Program-made: the position numbers and the translations under genes
The notes under the pieces: generated by a model
The model's input: the letters and a program-made list of their open reading frames with translations, nothing else
Database searches by the model: none
What the model was told of the DNA's origin: nothing
From: Hoskinsella mucinilytica
GTDB lineage: Bacteria > Bacillota_I > Bacilli_A > Erysipelotrichales > Erysipelotrichaceae
Direction of reading: 5' to 3'
Length of the DNA: 33,700 nucleotides
NCBI RefSeq assembly: GCF_045223415.1
Contig: NZ_JBEQZJ010000042.1
Coordinates: forward strand, 1-33,700
Part shown: positions 7,900-15,759 of the stretch, piece by piece
Layout of the letters: every line of letters begins with the position of its first letter
Numbering within the stretch: position 1 is the stretch's first letter

Positions 7900-9780
7900 C
7901 TAAAATCCACCAGGTCCGCCTCTTCCCATATCACCTCCATGACCACCTTGCCCCATACCCCCGCTTGATACGGTTGAACCACTATCTGAAATGCTCATTG
8001 TCATACTTGATAATGTGAAATCACATAAGGTTGTTTGATTTTTCAAGGTCGGTATCAGATATACCTTTGTATCCGTTTCACCATTTACACTTCCACCGCT
8101 TGTTAAAGTATAAGTACCGTTTTGTACCATATTCGGTGTTGAAATCACGATATTATTAAAGGAAATAGAAGGAGCATAGGCTAATAATGCCTCATTACCA
8201 TCTAATATAGATACTAATGTATTTGCTGATTGTATGGAAGAATAAGTAATCATAACACTTGGTTGTGAACTTGATGAAGATGGCATTTGTGCCATACCAG
8301 ACATTCCTACAGCTATTAAGGTACCTCCCGTAATTTCGCAAGTACCATCATAATCTAAAGCACCATTACCGTTATCTTGTGGTCCATCGATCGTAACAAT
8401 ACCTCCTGTGATAAAAAGATCACCATTAGAATCTAAACCATCTCCATCGGCACGAACATAAAGATTTCCTCCATTTATCGTTAAACTTATATCACTATCA
8501 GAAGAAAAACTATTTTCTCCTGGTCTTCCGGATATGGAGCTAGCATCATTTCCACCTGCGGCATTGAAACCATCATCACTTGATACCACCTGAATCGTAC
8601 CATCATTTACAATAACTTCACTCGCTTCAATACCTTCATAACTTTTTTGAATATCAATCTTACCTTGATCAATGGTCAATGTTGCATCTGCATGCATACC
8701 ATCATCTCCACTTTGAATCGTATAGGTACCATTCTTGATCAGCATAGACGCATTACAATGCAAGGCATCATCACTTGTATTAAGTTCATAGGTACCATTT
8801 GATATGATCATATCCTTACCTGCCTTGATTCCCTTGGCACTTGTGGTATCCTCAGTTGATACGTTTTGATTAGCTGGACCCCAATTACCCCAGTCAGATT
8901 TTGTAGAAGCATGTTCACTTCCTCCACCACATGTAATGGTGAACGTACCCTGTACTATTTCTAAATAAGTTTCGGCTTGAATACCATCTTGATTTGCGTC
9001 AATGTTAAATTCCCCGGATTGAATATACACCCAACCCTTAGTTTCCTGTGTATCTTCACTAGCCTGTAAGCCATCTCCTTGTGCATGGATCGTAAAGCTA
9101 CCATTTGCAATCGCAATGCCATCCTTTCCTTTCAATCCATCATTAGCGCTATCGATCTCATAAGTACCATCGGTTATGACAAGCTCGTTTTTAGAAAAAA
9201 TACCATGATTTCCATTTCCTGTTACCTGTAAACTTCCACTACCTGTGATCGTCAAATCATCCTTAGAAAAGATGGCAGCATTAGGTTCTTCCTTTTCTGC
9301 ATCTTCATACGTATCACTTTTGGTATCAACAACTTTATTTTCACTACCTTCTGCCAAAATCAAAATGGTCTTATCGGCTTGTTTCACATAAATTGCACTT
9401 GTGGTTGAAGAGGTAATCGATGCTTGTTTTAATACGATTCTAACCGTATCTTTCTTGGATGCCTCTACAACGATTTGTCCATCTGTTAAGGTACCTTCCA
9501 AAACATAAGTTCCTGCACTTTGAATCGTTACCACACTACCTGATGCACTTGCTCCATCTCCATCGATTTCGATACCGGTATCTTTCAACAAAATACTGGT
9601 TGCACTATCATCATAAGAGTCATCAAAATCCTCCTCTTCAAATTCATAATCAATATTGGTAGTGCTTGTATTCGATACGCTTACTGATTGGATCTTCGTT
9701 TCTTGTTCTTGCTTCTCTTGACAACCGTTCAAACAAAGCATAAGAAACAATACCATCACCATACTTACAGTTTTTTTCAT
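7900..9780 (-). CDS. Cthe_2159-like carbohydrate-binding beta-helix lipoprotein
   Basis: A 626-residue exported lipoprotein. The signal peptide has lipobox LNGC (Cys20). Next comes an acidic linker (YEFEEEDFDDSYDD), then a long series of right-handed beta-helix rungs of the form NGTY-I-S-DDG. Repeated Asp-Gly turns (NDGLKG, GDGLQA, QDGIQA, DDALHC, DDGMHA, DDGFNA, GDGLDS) suggest calcium binding. The last 20 residues are Gly-rich (GGMGQGGHGGDMGRGG). This is the layout of the Cthe_2159 family (PF14262), whose founding member binds cellulose and pectin-like sugars. It is the third gene after VTC and DUF4956, 12 nt behind the latter, and the three often travel together. The role in a polyphosphate locus is unknown; a surface-attached carbohydrate or polyanion binder is an inference. 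Confidence 0.85.
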   Translation of the reverse strand: MKKTVSMVMVLFLMLCLNGCQEKQEQETKIQSVSVSNTSTTNIDYEFEEEDFDDSYDDSATSILLKDTGIEIDGDGASASGSVVTIQSAGTYVLEGTLTDGQIVVEASKKDTVRIVLKQASITSSTTSAIYVKQADKTILILAEGSENKVVDTKSDTYEDAEKEEPNAAIFSKDDLTITGSGSLQVTGNGNHGIFSKNELVITDGTYEIDSANDGLKGKDGIAIANGSFTIHAQGDGLQASEDTQETKGWVYIQSGEFNIDANQDGIQAETYLEIVQGTFTITCGGGSEHASTKSDWGNWGPANQNVSTEDTTSAKGIKAGKDMIISNGTYELNTSDDALHCNASMLIKNGTYTIQSGDDGMHADATLTIDQGKIDIQKSYEGIEASEVIVNDGTIQVVSSDDGFNAAGGNDASSISGRPGENSFSSDSDISLTINGGNLYVRADGDGLDSNGDLFITGGIVTIDGPQDNGNGALDYDGTCEITGGTLIAVGMSGMAQMPSSSSSQPSVMITYSSIQSANTLVSILDGNEALLAYAPSISFNNIVISTPNMVQNGTYTLTSGGSVNGETDTKVYLIPTLKNQTTLCDFTLSSMTMSISDSGSTVSSGGMGQGGHGGDMGRGGPGGF

Positions 9781-9792
9781 TTGTTCACATCC

Positions 9793-10467
9793 TTACAATT
9801 CTTCTTTATTTACCTGTAATCTTCCACAAATGATATTTAGATTACCATTTCGACATCTCAATTCATCTATCATTTCTTTTTCAACGATATCTTTACGTAA
9901 ATGTATATGATAATGTAATTCATACATACTGCCCATATTGGTTGTTTTTACCTTCAACAATTCTTGTTTGGTTGTATAATGTTGAAAGATATCATCAAAT
10001 ACACCTTCATAATCCAATGTTTCGGGTATGGTGATTTTTAACTCTTTTTCTAAAAGTTTTGGACTTGCGAAATCACTACGATATAATAAGATACTAGCAC
10101 CACCGATGATGATAGCAATGATTGCCGCAAATACAAGATATCCCATACCGGTTGCCAAGCCAATCGCCATAGATAAAAAGATCGTACTGATTTCCCTTGC
10201 CCCTCCTGCCACACTTCGAAAACGAACAAGTGAAAAAGCACCAACCACAGCAACACCTGTACCAAGATTACCATTGACCATCATGATCACAACTTGAACG
10301 ATCGCAGGCATTAAAACTACAGTAATCACAAAACCTTTATGATAAACATTACGATACATGTACACAAATCCGATCCATAAACCACATAGCAAAGATACTA
10401 TGGTACAAATCATTAAAGTAACAGGCCCCATAGCAGCTGTGTTACTCGCTATTACACTTTCTAACAT
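9793..10467 (-). CDS. DUF4956 membrane protein
   Basis: A 224-residue protein with about four membrane spans in the first 130 residues. The conserved loop GAFSLVRFRS, then GGAREISTIFLSMAIGLATG, is typical of DUF4956. The cytoplasmic carboxyl half is alpha/beta, about 90 residues. The biochemical role is unknown, but DUF4956 genes recurrently sit beside VTC polyphosphate polymerases and CotH or Cthe_2159 proteins. The start at 10467 is chosen because GGAGG, which itself overlaps the VTC stop codon, is 7 nt away; ATG at 10470 is also possible. It may act as the membrane partner or channel for the VTC-domain enzyme (inference). Confidence 0.85.
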   Translation of the reverse strand: MLESVIASNTAAMGPVTLMICTIVSLLCGLWIGFVYMYRNVYHKGFVITVVLMPAIVQVVIMMVNGNLGTGVAVVGAFSLVRFRSVAGGAREISTIFLSMAIGLATGMGYLVFAAIIAIIIGGASILLYRSDFASPKLLEKELKITIPETLDYEGVFDDIFQHYTTKQELLKVKTTNMGSMYELHYHIHLRKDIVEKEMIDELRCRNGNLNIICGRLQVNKEEL

Positions 10468-10470
10468 CAT

Positions 10471-11178
10471 TTATCCTCCTATTTTAACTGCATCTACTAG
10501 ATGCTCCTTATAACATGTTCCATATTTCGAAAAAGAAATCGGATATATCTGTATCTTATTTAAACAATTAGACAGCCAAATAGGCATTGCCATCGGTAAT
10601 TTGATTTCCATAAGTACCTTATCTTGTGGTAATAATCTTTGTCCTTCATCTCCATACAAAAGATCTACTTGATCTTTACGCCATCGAAGATCAAAGTCAA
10701 AGGTGATTCTTAATGTATCCTCCTCTTTTCCAAAATAAGCCATTCGATCATACGCAATAAATGTCTTTTGATCTGGATGATACCGATTGATAAACCAATC
10801 GATTTCCTTTAAGATCTGCGTTTTATATCTACATTGTCCGGTATTGATATAAGTGATTGCCAAAGCATAAGGTAGACAAACTCTTCTTTTATACACGATA
10901 CCATTGACTTTTTTCTTGAGCTCTAGAAACACATCACCATCTTCTTTTGGAATACCATAACTTCGGATTCTTAGTTTCTCTTTGTAACTGGGTTTTTCAA
11001 TTGAAGTACGAATCAGTTCATAACTATCTGTATCATAATAAATATTACATATGGTATGTTTGCCATAACAATCTAATTCCATATATGGCTGAAGTTCTAA
11101 TAACAATTGTTGATATTGATCGTATGTTAACAGATATTTTTTCTCATAACGTTGAAAGACATATTCCGTTTGTTTCAT
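10471..11178 (-). CDS. VTC-domain polyphosphate polymerase
   Basis: A 235-residue VTC (triphosphate tunnel) domain protein. Tunnel-strand motifs with alternating charged residues are visible: YEKKYLL near the start, EKLRIRSYG, FLELKKKV followed by YKRRVCLP, FIAYDRMAYFG, LRITFDFDLRWR, LMEIKLP and finally FSKYGTCY. In yeast Vtc4 this fold makes polyphosphate from ATP; bacterial stand-alone versions are annotated as polyphosphate polymerase by homology. It has no SPX domain and no membrane segment; DUF4956, directly downstream, could anchor it. The start is ATG 11178 (AGGTGA 5 nt upstream) rather than a GTG three codons earlier. It is the first gene of a three-gene operon opposite a two-component system. 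Confidence 0.87.
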   Translation of the reverse strand: MKQTEYVFQRYEKKYLLTYDQYQQLLLELQPYMELDCYGKHTICNIYYDTDSYELIRTSIEKPSYKEKLRIRSYGIPKEDGDVFLELKKKVNGIVYKRRVCLPYALAITYINTGQCRYKTQILKEIDWFINRYHPDQKTFIAYDRMAYFGKEEDTLRITFDFDLRWRKDQVDLLYGDEGQRLLPQDKVLMEIKLPMAMPIWLSNCLNKIQIYPISFSKYGTCYKEHLVDAVKIGG

Positions 11179-11204
11179 TGACTTCACCTATCCTTTACAC
11201 CCTC

Positions 11205-11233
11205 ATTATAGCGGTCAAACCTTAAAGTAATCT
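11205..11233 (-). promoter_or_regulatory. Putative activator-dependent promoter of the VTC operon
   Basis: A consensus -10 TATAAT (11205-11210, minus strand) lies about 27 nt before the VTC start. The -35 position (AGATTA) does not resemble TTGACA. The phased repeats at 11232-11263 begin right at that -35, as expected for a promoter that needs an OmpR-type activator. Confidence 0.45.
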
Positions 11234-11263
11234 GAAATCACAGTTTCAGCTTATTTTCAGCTT
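11232..11263. promoter_or_regulatory. Putative response-regulator operator with 11-bp-phased repeats
   Basis: TTTCAGCTT occurs at 11244-11252 and again at 11255-11263, exactly 11 bp apart. The inverted copy CTGAAA is at 11232-11237. Tandem half-sites at 10-11 bp spacing are the normal binding layout of OmpR/PhoB regulators. The site lies between the VTC operon and the divergent regulator gene, upstream of both -10 boxes. Confidence 0.55.
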
Positions 11264-11281
11264 TCTTTTCTAAACTTCATG

Positions 11282-11287
11282 TATAAT
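11282..11287 (+). promoter_or_regulatory. -10 element of the two-component operon
   Basis: Consensus TATAAT lies about 20 nt before the response-regulator start. No good -35 is seen; the phased repeat at 11255-11263 covers that position, which suggests autoregulation. Confidence 0.45.
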
Positions 11288-11307
11288 AAAGAAAGAAACG
11301 AGGTGTA

Positions 11308-11988
11308 ATGATGCAAATATTGATTGTAGAGGATGAAAAAAATCTTGCGGAGGCATTGCGTCAGATCATGCAAGAAGAAAAATTTCAGACAACCATTGCC
11401 TATGATGGTGAAGATGGTTTGAATTATGCATTAAGCGATCTATTCGATATCATTATCTTAGATATCATGTTGCCAAAGAAAAATGGGTTTGATGTCGTAA
11501 AAGAACTCAGAGAACATAAGATAGAAACACCGGTCTTGATGCTGAGTGCTTTAGATGAAATTCCGGATAAAGTCAAAGGCTTAAATGGTGGTGCTGATGA
11601 TTATATGACCAAACCATTCGTACCAGCAGAACTTTTGGCACGTATTCACGCATTGACTAGAAGAAAAGGTGAAGTGATCTTAGAAGAACTGTGTTATGAA
11701 GATTTAAGTCTACAACTTTCTACTTGTGAATTATATTGTCATGAAAAACATATTCATCTTGGCTATAAAGAATTTGAAATCATGAAACTATTGTTACATA
11801 CACCTAATCGAATCCTTAGTAAAGAAGATATCATCATTCAGGTATGGGGAAATGACAGTGAAGCAGTAGACAATAATGTAGAAGCTTATATCTCTTTTCT
11901 ACGTAAAAAACTATTTTATTTAAATAGTAAGGTGTCGATCAAAGCATTTCGCAGACTAGGCTATCGCTTAGAAAGGAATGCATCATGA
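11308..11988 (+). CDS. OmpR/PhoB family response regulator (VTC locus)
   Basis: A 226-residue regulator. The receiver domain, residues 1-120, has an acidic pocket VEDE near residues 8-10, phospho-acceptor D52 (ILDIMLP), and the conserved K in YMTKPF. The carboxyl winged-helix DNA-binding domain has GYKEFEIMKLLL, ILSKEDIIIQVWG and RRLGYRLE. Two ATG codons in tandem follow GAGGTG; either could start. Its stop overlaps the kinase start (ATGA). The position opposite the VTC operon, with phased repeats between, suggests it controls that operon and itself. Confidence 0.92.
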   Translation: MMQILIVEDEKNLAEALRQIMQEEKFQTTIAYDGEDGLNYALSDLFDIIILDIMLPKKNGFDVVKELREHKIETPVLMLSALDEIPDKVKGLNGGADDYMTKPFVPAELLARIHALTRRKGEVILEELCYEDLSLQLSTCELYCHEKHIHLGYKEFEIMKLLLHTPNRILSKEDIIIQVWGNDSEAVDNNVEAYISFLRKKLFYLNSKVSIKAFRRLGYRLERNAS

Positions 11989-13226
11989 TTGCAAAGTTAA
12001 GAAGGAAATTTGTATTAGTGACAATGACTTGTGTCACGTTGATTCTGTTTATCGTTTTTGGTGTTTTATGCTATAGCAGTTATCATCGTATGGAAACCGA
12101 TACCCAGCAAACACTTGAGCGAGCATTGATGGATGATCGAAAAGAACCGGAAGTACCGAAACTTGAATTCGGTAAGGATAAAGAGAAGAAAGAGCCTGAT
12201 TCCCATCATACCTCTTTTACTGTTTATACAGATGCAAGCGGACAAATTCTTTCTATCCATTCCTTCAATGTTGAAGTAGATCAAACAAGTTTACAGACCC
12301 TCATTCAAACCCTATTTGAACAGCAACGTATCCAAGGTGTCCTAACCGATCAAGAGCTTCGTTATCAAATGAAACAAACAGCAAATGGATATACCATTGC
12401 TTTTGTGGATATCAGTAGCAATCATGATGATATGATGTCTTTACTCTTTACTTGTATGATAGCTGGTGCCGGTGCTTTTATTGCTTTTTTGATCCTTAGC
12501 ATTCTTTTATCCAATTGGGCATTGCGTCCTGTTGAAAAAGCATGGATGCAACAAAAGCAATTTGTTGCGGATGCTTCCCATGAACTAAAAACACCGATCA
12601 CTGTCATTCTTGCTAATTCGGATATTTTATTATCTCATCCCCAAGATACCATAGAAGAACAAAAAAAATGGATGCTTAGTATCCAACAAGAAGCCCAACG
12701 AATGAAAAAGCTTGTAGAAAACCTTTTATTTCTTGCGAAAAAAGATGCACATAAATTGACCATAACTTTTACAAAGCTGAATTTTAGTGATATCATCTGG
12801 AGCTGTATTCTACCTTTTGAATCGATTGCATATGAACAAGGCATTCATTTGCATAGTGAAATCGATCCAAACCTTTATCTGCTCGGTGAAGAATCCCAGT
12901 TAAAACAGCTTATGATGATTTTTCTGGATAATGCTTGTAAATATACACCAAAGAAAGGTAAAATCGATGTGTTATTAAAACAACATGGCGATAACATCAT
13001 TTGTACGATTCATAATACTGGTAGTTATATCACGAAAGAAGAATTGCCTCATATATTCGAACGATTCTATCGCTGCGATAAATCCAGACTTCATGAAGGT
13101 GGCTATGGATTAGGGCTTTCCATTGCGAAAACCATCCTAGATGCACACCATGCTCAAATTCAAGTAACCAGTAATGAGCTTGAGGGTACTAGCTTCCATC
13201 TTCTTTTTCCAATATATCACATATAA
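11985..13226 (+). CDS. Sensor histidine kinase (VTC locus)
   Basis: A 413-residue membrane kinase. TM1 is at about 9-30; an extracytoplasmic sensor of about 120 residues contains a charged stretch (KLEFGKDKEKKEPDSHH); TM2 is at about 151-176. A HisKA domain follows with phospho-acceptor His199 in ADASHELKTPIT, then HATPase_c with NACKYTP (N box) and GGYGLGLSIAK (G box). It is co-transcribed with the regulator through an ATGA overlap and ends its operon; a separate promoter follows. The signal is unknown; phosphate or envelope state would fit a polyphosphate locus (inference). Confidence 0.92.
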   Translation: MIAKLRRKFVLVTMTCVTLILFIVFGVLCYSSYHRMETDTQQTLERALMDDRKEPEVPKLEFGKDKEKKEPDSHHTSFTVYTDASGQILSIHSFNVEVDQTSLQTLIQTLFEQQRIQGVLTDQELRYQMKQTANGYTIAFVDISSNHDDMMSLLFTCMIAGAGAFIAFLILSILLSNWALRPVEKAWMQQKQFVADASHELKTPITVILANSDILLSHPQDTIEEQKKWMLSIQQEAQRMKKLVENLLFLAKKDAHKLTITFTKLNFSDIIWSCILPFESIAYEQGIHLHSEIDPNLYLLGEESQLKQLMMIFLDNACKYTPKKGKIDVLLKQHGDNIICTIHNTGSYITKEELPHIFERFYRCDKSRLHEGGYGLGLSIAKTILDAHHAQIQVTSNELEGTSFHLLFPIYHI

Positions 13227-13233
13227 ATTTCAC

Positions 13234-13262
13234 TTGTAGTCTTTTCTTCCTTAGGTTATAAT
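13234..13262 (+). promoter_or_regulatory. Promoter of the tandem-HD gene
   Basis: TTGTAG, 17-nt spacer, TATAAT, 25 nt before the start codon. Confidence 0.6.
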
Positions 13263-13286
13263 GAACACCTGAGCGAGGGATATCAT

Positions 13287-14519
13287 ATGATAATCAAAGA
13301 CAAAGAACTATTAACGATCATCCAAAATACATTAAATGAAATCGATGAACGATTGATCAATCATGGGTTTCGTGTAGCCTATTTATTAAGAGAAATGATG
13401 CTATATGATGGTAGCTTCTCTGACAGGGAGATACGTGATATGACCATGGCAGCAATGCTCCATGACATCGGTGCCTATAAAACAGATGAAATAGACTCCC
13501 TATTACAATTTGAAACCAAACATATATGGAAACATGCCATTTACGGATATTTGTTTTTAAAGCATTTATCGCCTTTAGGTGATCTTGCTGATGTTGTTTT
13601 ATATCACCATGTTGCTTATCAAGATTATCCTAACTACCCAATCAAATATCAAAAATTAACACAACTTTTAAGTATTGCAGATCGTTTGGATGTGTTTCTG
13701 ATACGAAATCAAGAGAATTTACACTATCATATAGCTGATTTCCCTACATCCCTATATGACCCTGAACTTACCAAACAAATGTGTTCCCTTATTCAAGAGA
13801 AAAATCTATTGTCCAATATGTTGCATAAACATGATGAACAAAAACTCTTAGATGTTTTACATTTCAATGAAGCAGAAATAAGAGCATATATACGAATGAT
13901 CAGTTTTTCTATTGATTTTCAAAGCAAGCATATGGTTGCACATACCATTACTACGACCAGTATAGCCACATCGATTGCTCATCTGAATGGTCTATCTCCT
14001 TTACAAATTCAAAACATAGAATATGGGGCATATCTTCATGATATCGGAAAGGTCGCAACACCTGTTTCAATTTTAGAAAAACCAGGAAGGTTAACTGCAA
14101 CGGAAATGGATATCATGCGCCAACATGTGGTACATTCTATCCATATACTGAAAGATACGATCGATCCTGTAATCGTAAATATTGCCGTTCGACATCATGA
14201 AAAGCTTAATGGAAAAGGCTATCCTTATGGTTTGAAGGCAAGTGATCTCACATTAGAAGAACGTATCCTTGCTGTTGCGGATATTTTTAGTGCACTTAGT
14301 GGTAAACGAAGTTATAAACATGCTTTTGACAAAGAAGCTATTTTAAATATCTTACAACAAATGGCAATAGAAGGTGCCATCGATGCGGAAATCGTAAATC
14401 AATGTCATCAACATTTTGACTATATTATGGAACAAATTCAAAAAGATTGTTCCAAGTTGTTAGCTATCTATCAAAATATTGAAACGGAATATCGACAATT
14501 ACTACATACATTTAAATAA
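13287..14519 (+). CDS. Tandem HD / HD-GYP phosphohydrolase
   Basis: A 410-residue soluble protein with two HD domains. The first, about 15-150, has H26, H59-D60 (MLHDIGAYKTDE) and YHHVAYQDYP but no GYP motif. The second, about 215-390, is an HD-GYP domain with H251-D252 (LHDIGKVATP), RHHEKLNGKGYPYGL at 302-316 and VADIFSALSG. The classic HHExxDGxGYP has Asn for the Asp here. HD-GYP proteins hydrolyse cyclic di-GMP or related dinucleotides; no GGDEF protein is in the window, so the substrate is open. No membrane or receiver domain is seen. It has its own promoter. Confidence 0.88.
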   Translation: MIIKDKELLTIIQNTLNEIDERLINHGFRVAYLLREMMLYDGSFSDREIRDMTMAAMLHDIGAYKTDEIDSLLQFETKHIWKHAIYGYLFLKHLSPLGDLADVVLYHHVAYQDYPNYPIKYQKLTQLLSIADRLDVFLIRNQENLHYHIADFPTSLYDPELTKQMCSLIQEKNLLSNMLHKHDEQKLLDVLHFNEAEIRAYIRMISFSIDFQSKHMVAHTITTTSIATSIAHLNGLSPLQIQNIEYGAYLHDIGKVATPVSILEKPGRLTATEMDIMRQHVVHSIHILKDTIDPVIVNIAVRHHEKLNGKGYPYGLKASDLTLEERILAVADIFSALSGKRSYKHAFDKEAILNILQQMAIEGAIDAEIVNQCHQHFDYIMEQIQKDCSKLLAIYQNIETEYRQLLHTFK

Positions 14520-14538
14520 TGTTTGAGGAAATGGTTTT

Positions 14539-14560
14539 GATCGTATGATGATCGTATGAT
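14539..14560 (+). repeat. Two perfect tandem copies of an 11-bp unit
   Basis: GATCGTATGAT is repeated head to tail (14539-14549 and 14550-14560) between the tandem-HD gene and the tRNA promoter. No function is apparent. Confidence 0.7.
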
Positions 14561-14584
14561 GAACTGCAATTTCACAATTTAGGC

Positions 14585-14613
14585 TGTACATAAAAAATAT
14601 GTTGTGCTATAAT
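14585..14613 (+). promoter_or_regulatory. Promoter of tRNA-Thr
   Basis: TGTACA, 17-nt spacer, TATAAT, 23 nt before the mature tRNA. Confidence 0.6.
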
Positions 14614-14636
14614 AAATTCGCTTTCAAAAGCGATAT

Positions 14637-14712
14637 GCCGACTTAGCTCAGCTGGTAGAGCAACGCACTCGTAACGCGTAGGTCGGGGGTTCAAGTCCCT
14701 TAGTCGGCACCA
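14637..14712 (+). tRNA. tRNA-Thr (anticodon CGT), CCA encoded
   Basis: A complete cloverleaf. Acceptor GCCGACT pairs with AGTCGGC, the D stem is GCTC/GAGC, the anticodon loop CTCGTAA holds CGT, and the T loop is TTCAAGT. Discriminator A and CCA are encoded. Oddities: base pair 31-39 is an A-C mismatch and the T stem ends in two G-U pairs. Own promoter and terminator. Confidence 0.95.
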
Positions 14713-14722
14713 TTGAAAGAAC

Positions 14723-14745
14723 AAGCCTTGTAAGAGGCTTTTTTT
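14723..14745 (+). terminator. Terminator of tRNA-Thr
   Basis: AAGCCT, six-base loop, AGGCTT, then a T run, 10 nt after the CCA end. Confidence 0.85.
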
Positions 14746-14794
14746 GTATTTACTTTACTGTTTGGTGTAAATCACTAGAATAAAACATGCACCA

Positions 14795-14825
14795 ACAAAA
14801 AAACTCCCATCAGGAAACAGGAGTT
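14795..14825 (-). terminator. Terminator of the RR/ABC/kinase operon
   Basis: On the minus strand, AACTCC (820-825 of this kb) pairs with GGAGTT (802-807), followed by a run of seven T, just after the kinase stop codon. Confidence 0.8.
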
Positions 14826-14841
14826 CAGTTTCAAATATCGC

Positions 14842-15738
14842 TTAATTACAAGTTATCACTGCATCAAAATCCAAGATGAACTTGCATTCACAATTAGTTT
14901 TTTTAGCTTGAATTTGACCATTCATTTTTTTCATCATCTTATCAACTATGGTCAAACCTAATCCCGAAGATCCTTTTGATCTTGATACGTCTTGTACATA
15001 AAAGCGATCAAAAATTTTATCTATATCGATGTCATCGGTAGGTAAAATTCCATTGATAAAACAAATCCGATGTTCTCTTTGTGTGATTTTTATATAAGCA
15101 TAGCCATGTTGTAAAGCATTATGAATCAAATTCTGAAAAACACGTGTCAAGAGTTCTTCATTTGCATAAATCTCTATATTCTGATTTTCAAAGATAATAG
15201 AAGGTTCCATATTCTTCTCATGGAAGTCATGATAGAAAGATGCCAATACCTTACATAAGATAGGATATGGTTTTCGTATCTCTAAATCAATCCGATAGTC
15301 GTCATCATTGAGCTTTGCATCCATAAATATATTTTCTAACATTCCCTGAAGCATTTGAAGACGATAAGAAATGATTTCCAAATAAGCACTTCTTTCTTCT
15401 TCGCCTTCACTTTCTTTCAATAGCGTTAGATATCCTTGCATACTTGTCAAAGGTGTACGTATATCATGTGTGATACCGGATAACATCCTTTGCATTTGTT
15501 GATCTTTTTGAGCTAAGGCAAGGCTATTTTCAGAAAGCCGAACAAACATTTGATTTAATGTTTGTTCTAGTTTCTGAATTTCTTTCTGTTTGGCAGAACT
15601 AGTCATTAGAAATTTACTCTGTGTTTTCAATTTATAGGTAAGTTGCTTTTCTAAATCATCCATTGTATGGCGATACTGTAATAATCTCATAGACAAAAAT
15701 ATGGCAACGAAGCTAAGTATGACAACAATGAACAGCAT
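14842..15738 (-). CDS. Sensor histidine kinase of the ABC transporter cluster
   Basis: A 298-residue kinase with a single amino-terminal membrane helix (about 2-20) and practically no external sensor. A coiled-coil linker (30-85) leads to HisKA with His91 (GITHDIRTPLTS), then HATPase_c with NLIHNALQHG and SGLGLTIVDKMM. This short-sensor layout is common for kinases that read the state of a neighbouring ABC transporter, and it lies as the last gene behind the ATPase and permease. The odd cysteine-rich end (TNCECKFILDFDAVITCN) is unusual. The cognate regulator is the first gene of the operon. Confidence 0.9.
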   Translation of the reverse strand: MLFIVVILSFVAIFLSMRLLQYRHTMDDLEKQLTYKLKTQSKFLMTSSAKQKEIQKLEQTLNQMFVRLSENSLALAQKDQQMQRMLSGITHDIRTPLTSMQGYLTLLKESEGEEERSAYLEIISYRLQMLQGMLENIFMDAKLNDDDYRIDLEIRKPYPILCKVLASFYHDFHEKNMEPSIIFENQNIEIYANEELLTRVFQNLIHNALQHGYAYIKITQREHRICFINGILPTDDIDIDKIFDRFYVQDVSRSKGSSGLGLTIVDKMMKKMNGQIQAKKTNCECKFILDFDAVITCN

Positions 15739-15759
15739 ATTTCTTACCTCACTTTCATA

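Noticed and set aside
10050..10274. Second open frame (74 codons) inside the DUF4956 gene
   Set aside because: Lies within a well-supported gene on the same strand in another frame, without its own ribosome site or recognisable protein.
14539..14560. Two 11-bp tandem copies as a start of a CRISPR or iteron array
   Set aside because: Only two adjacent copies without spacers; no cas or replication gene nearby.
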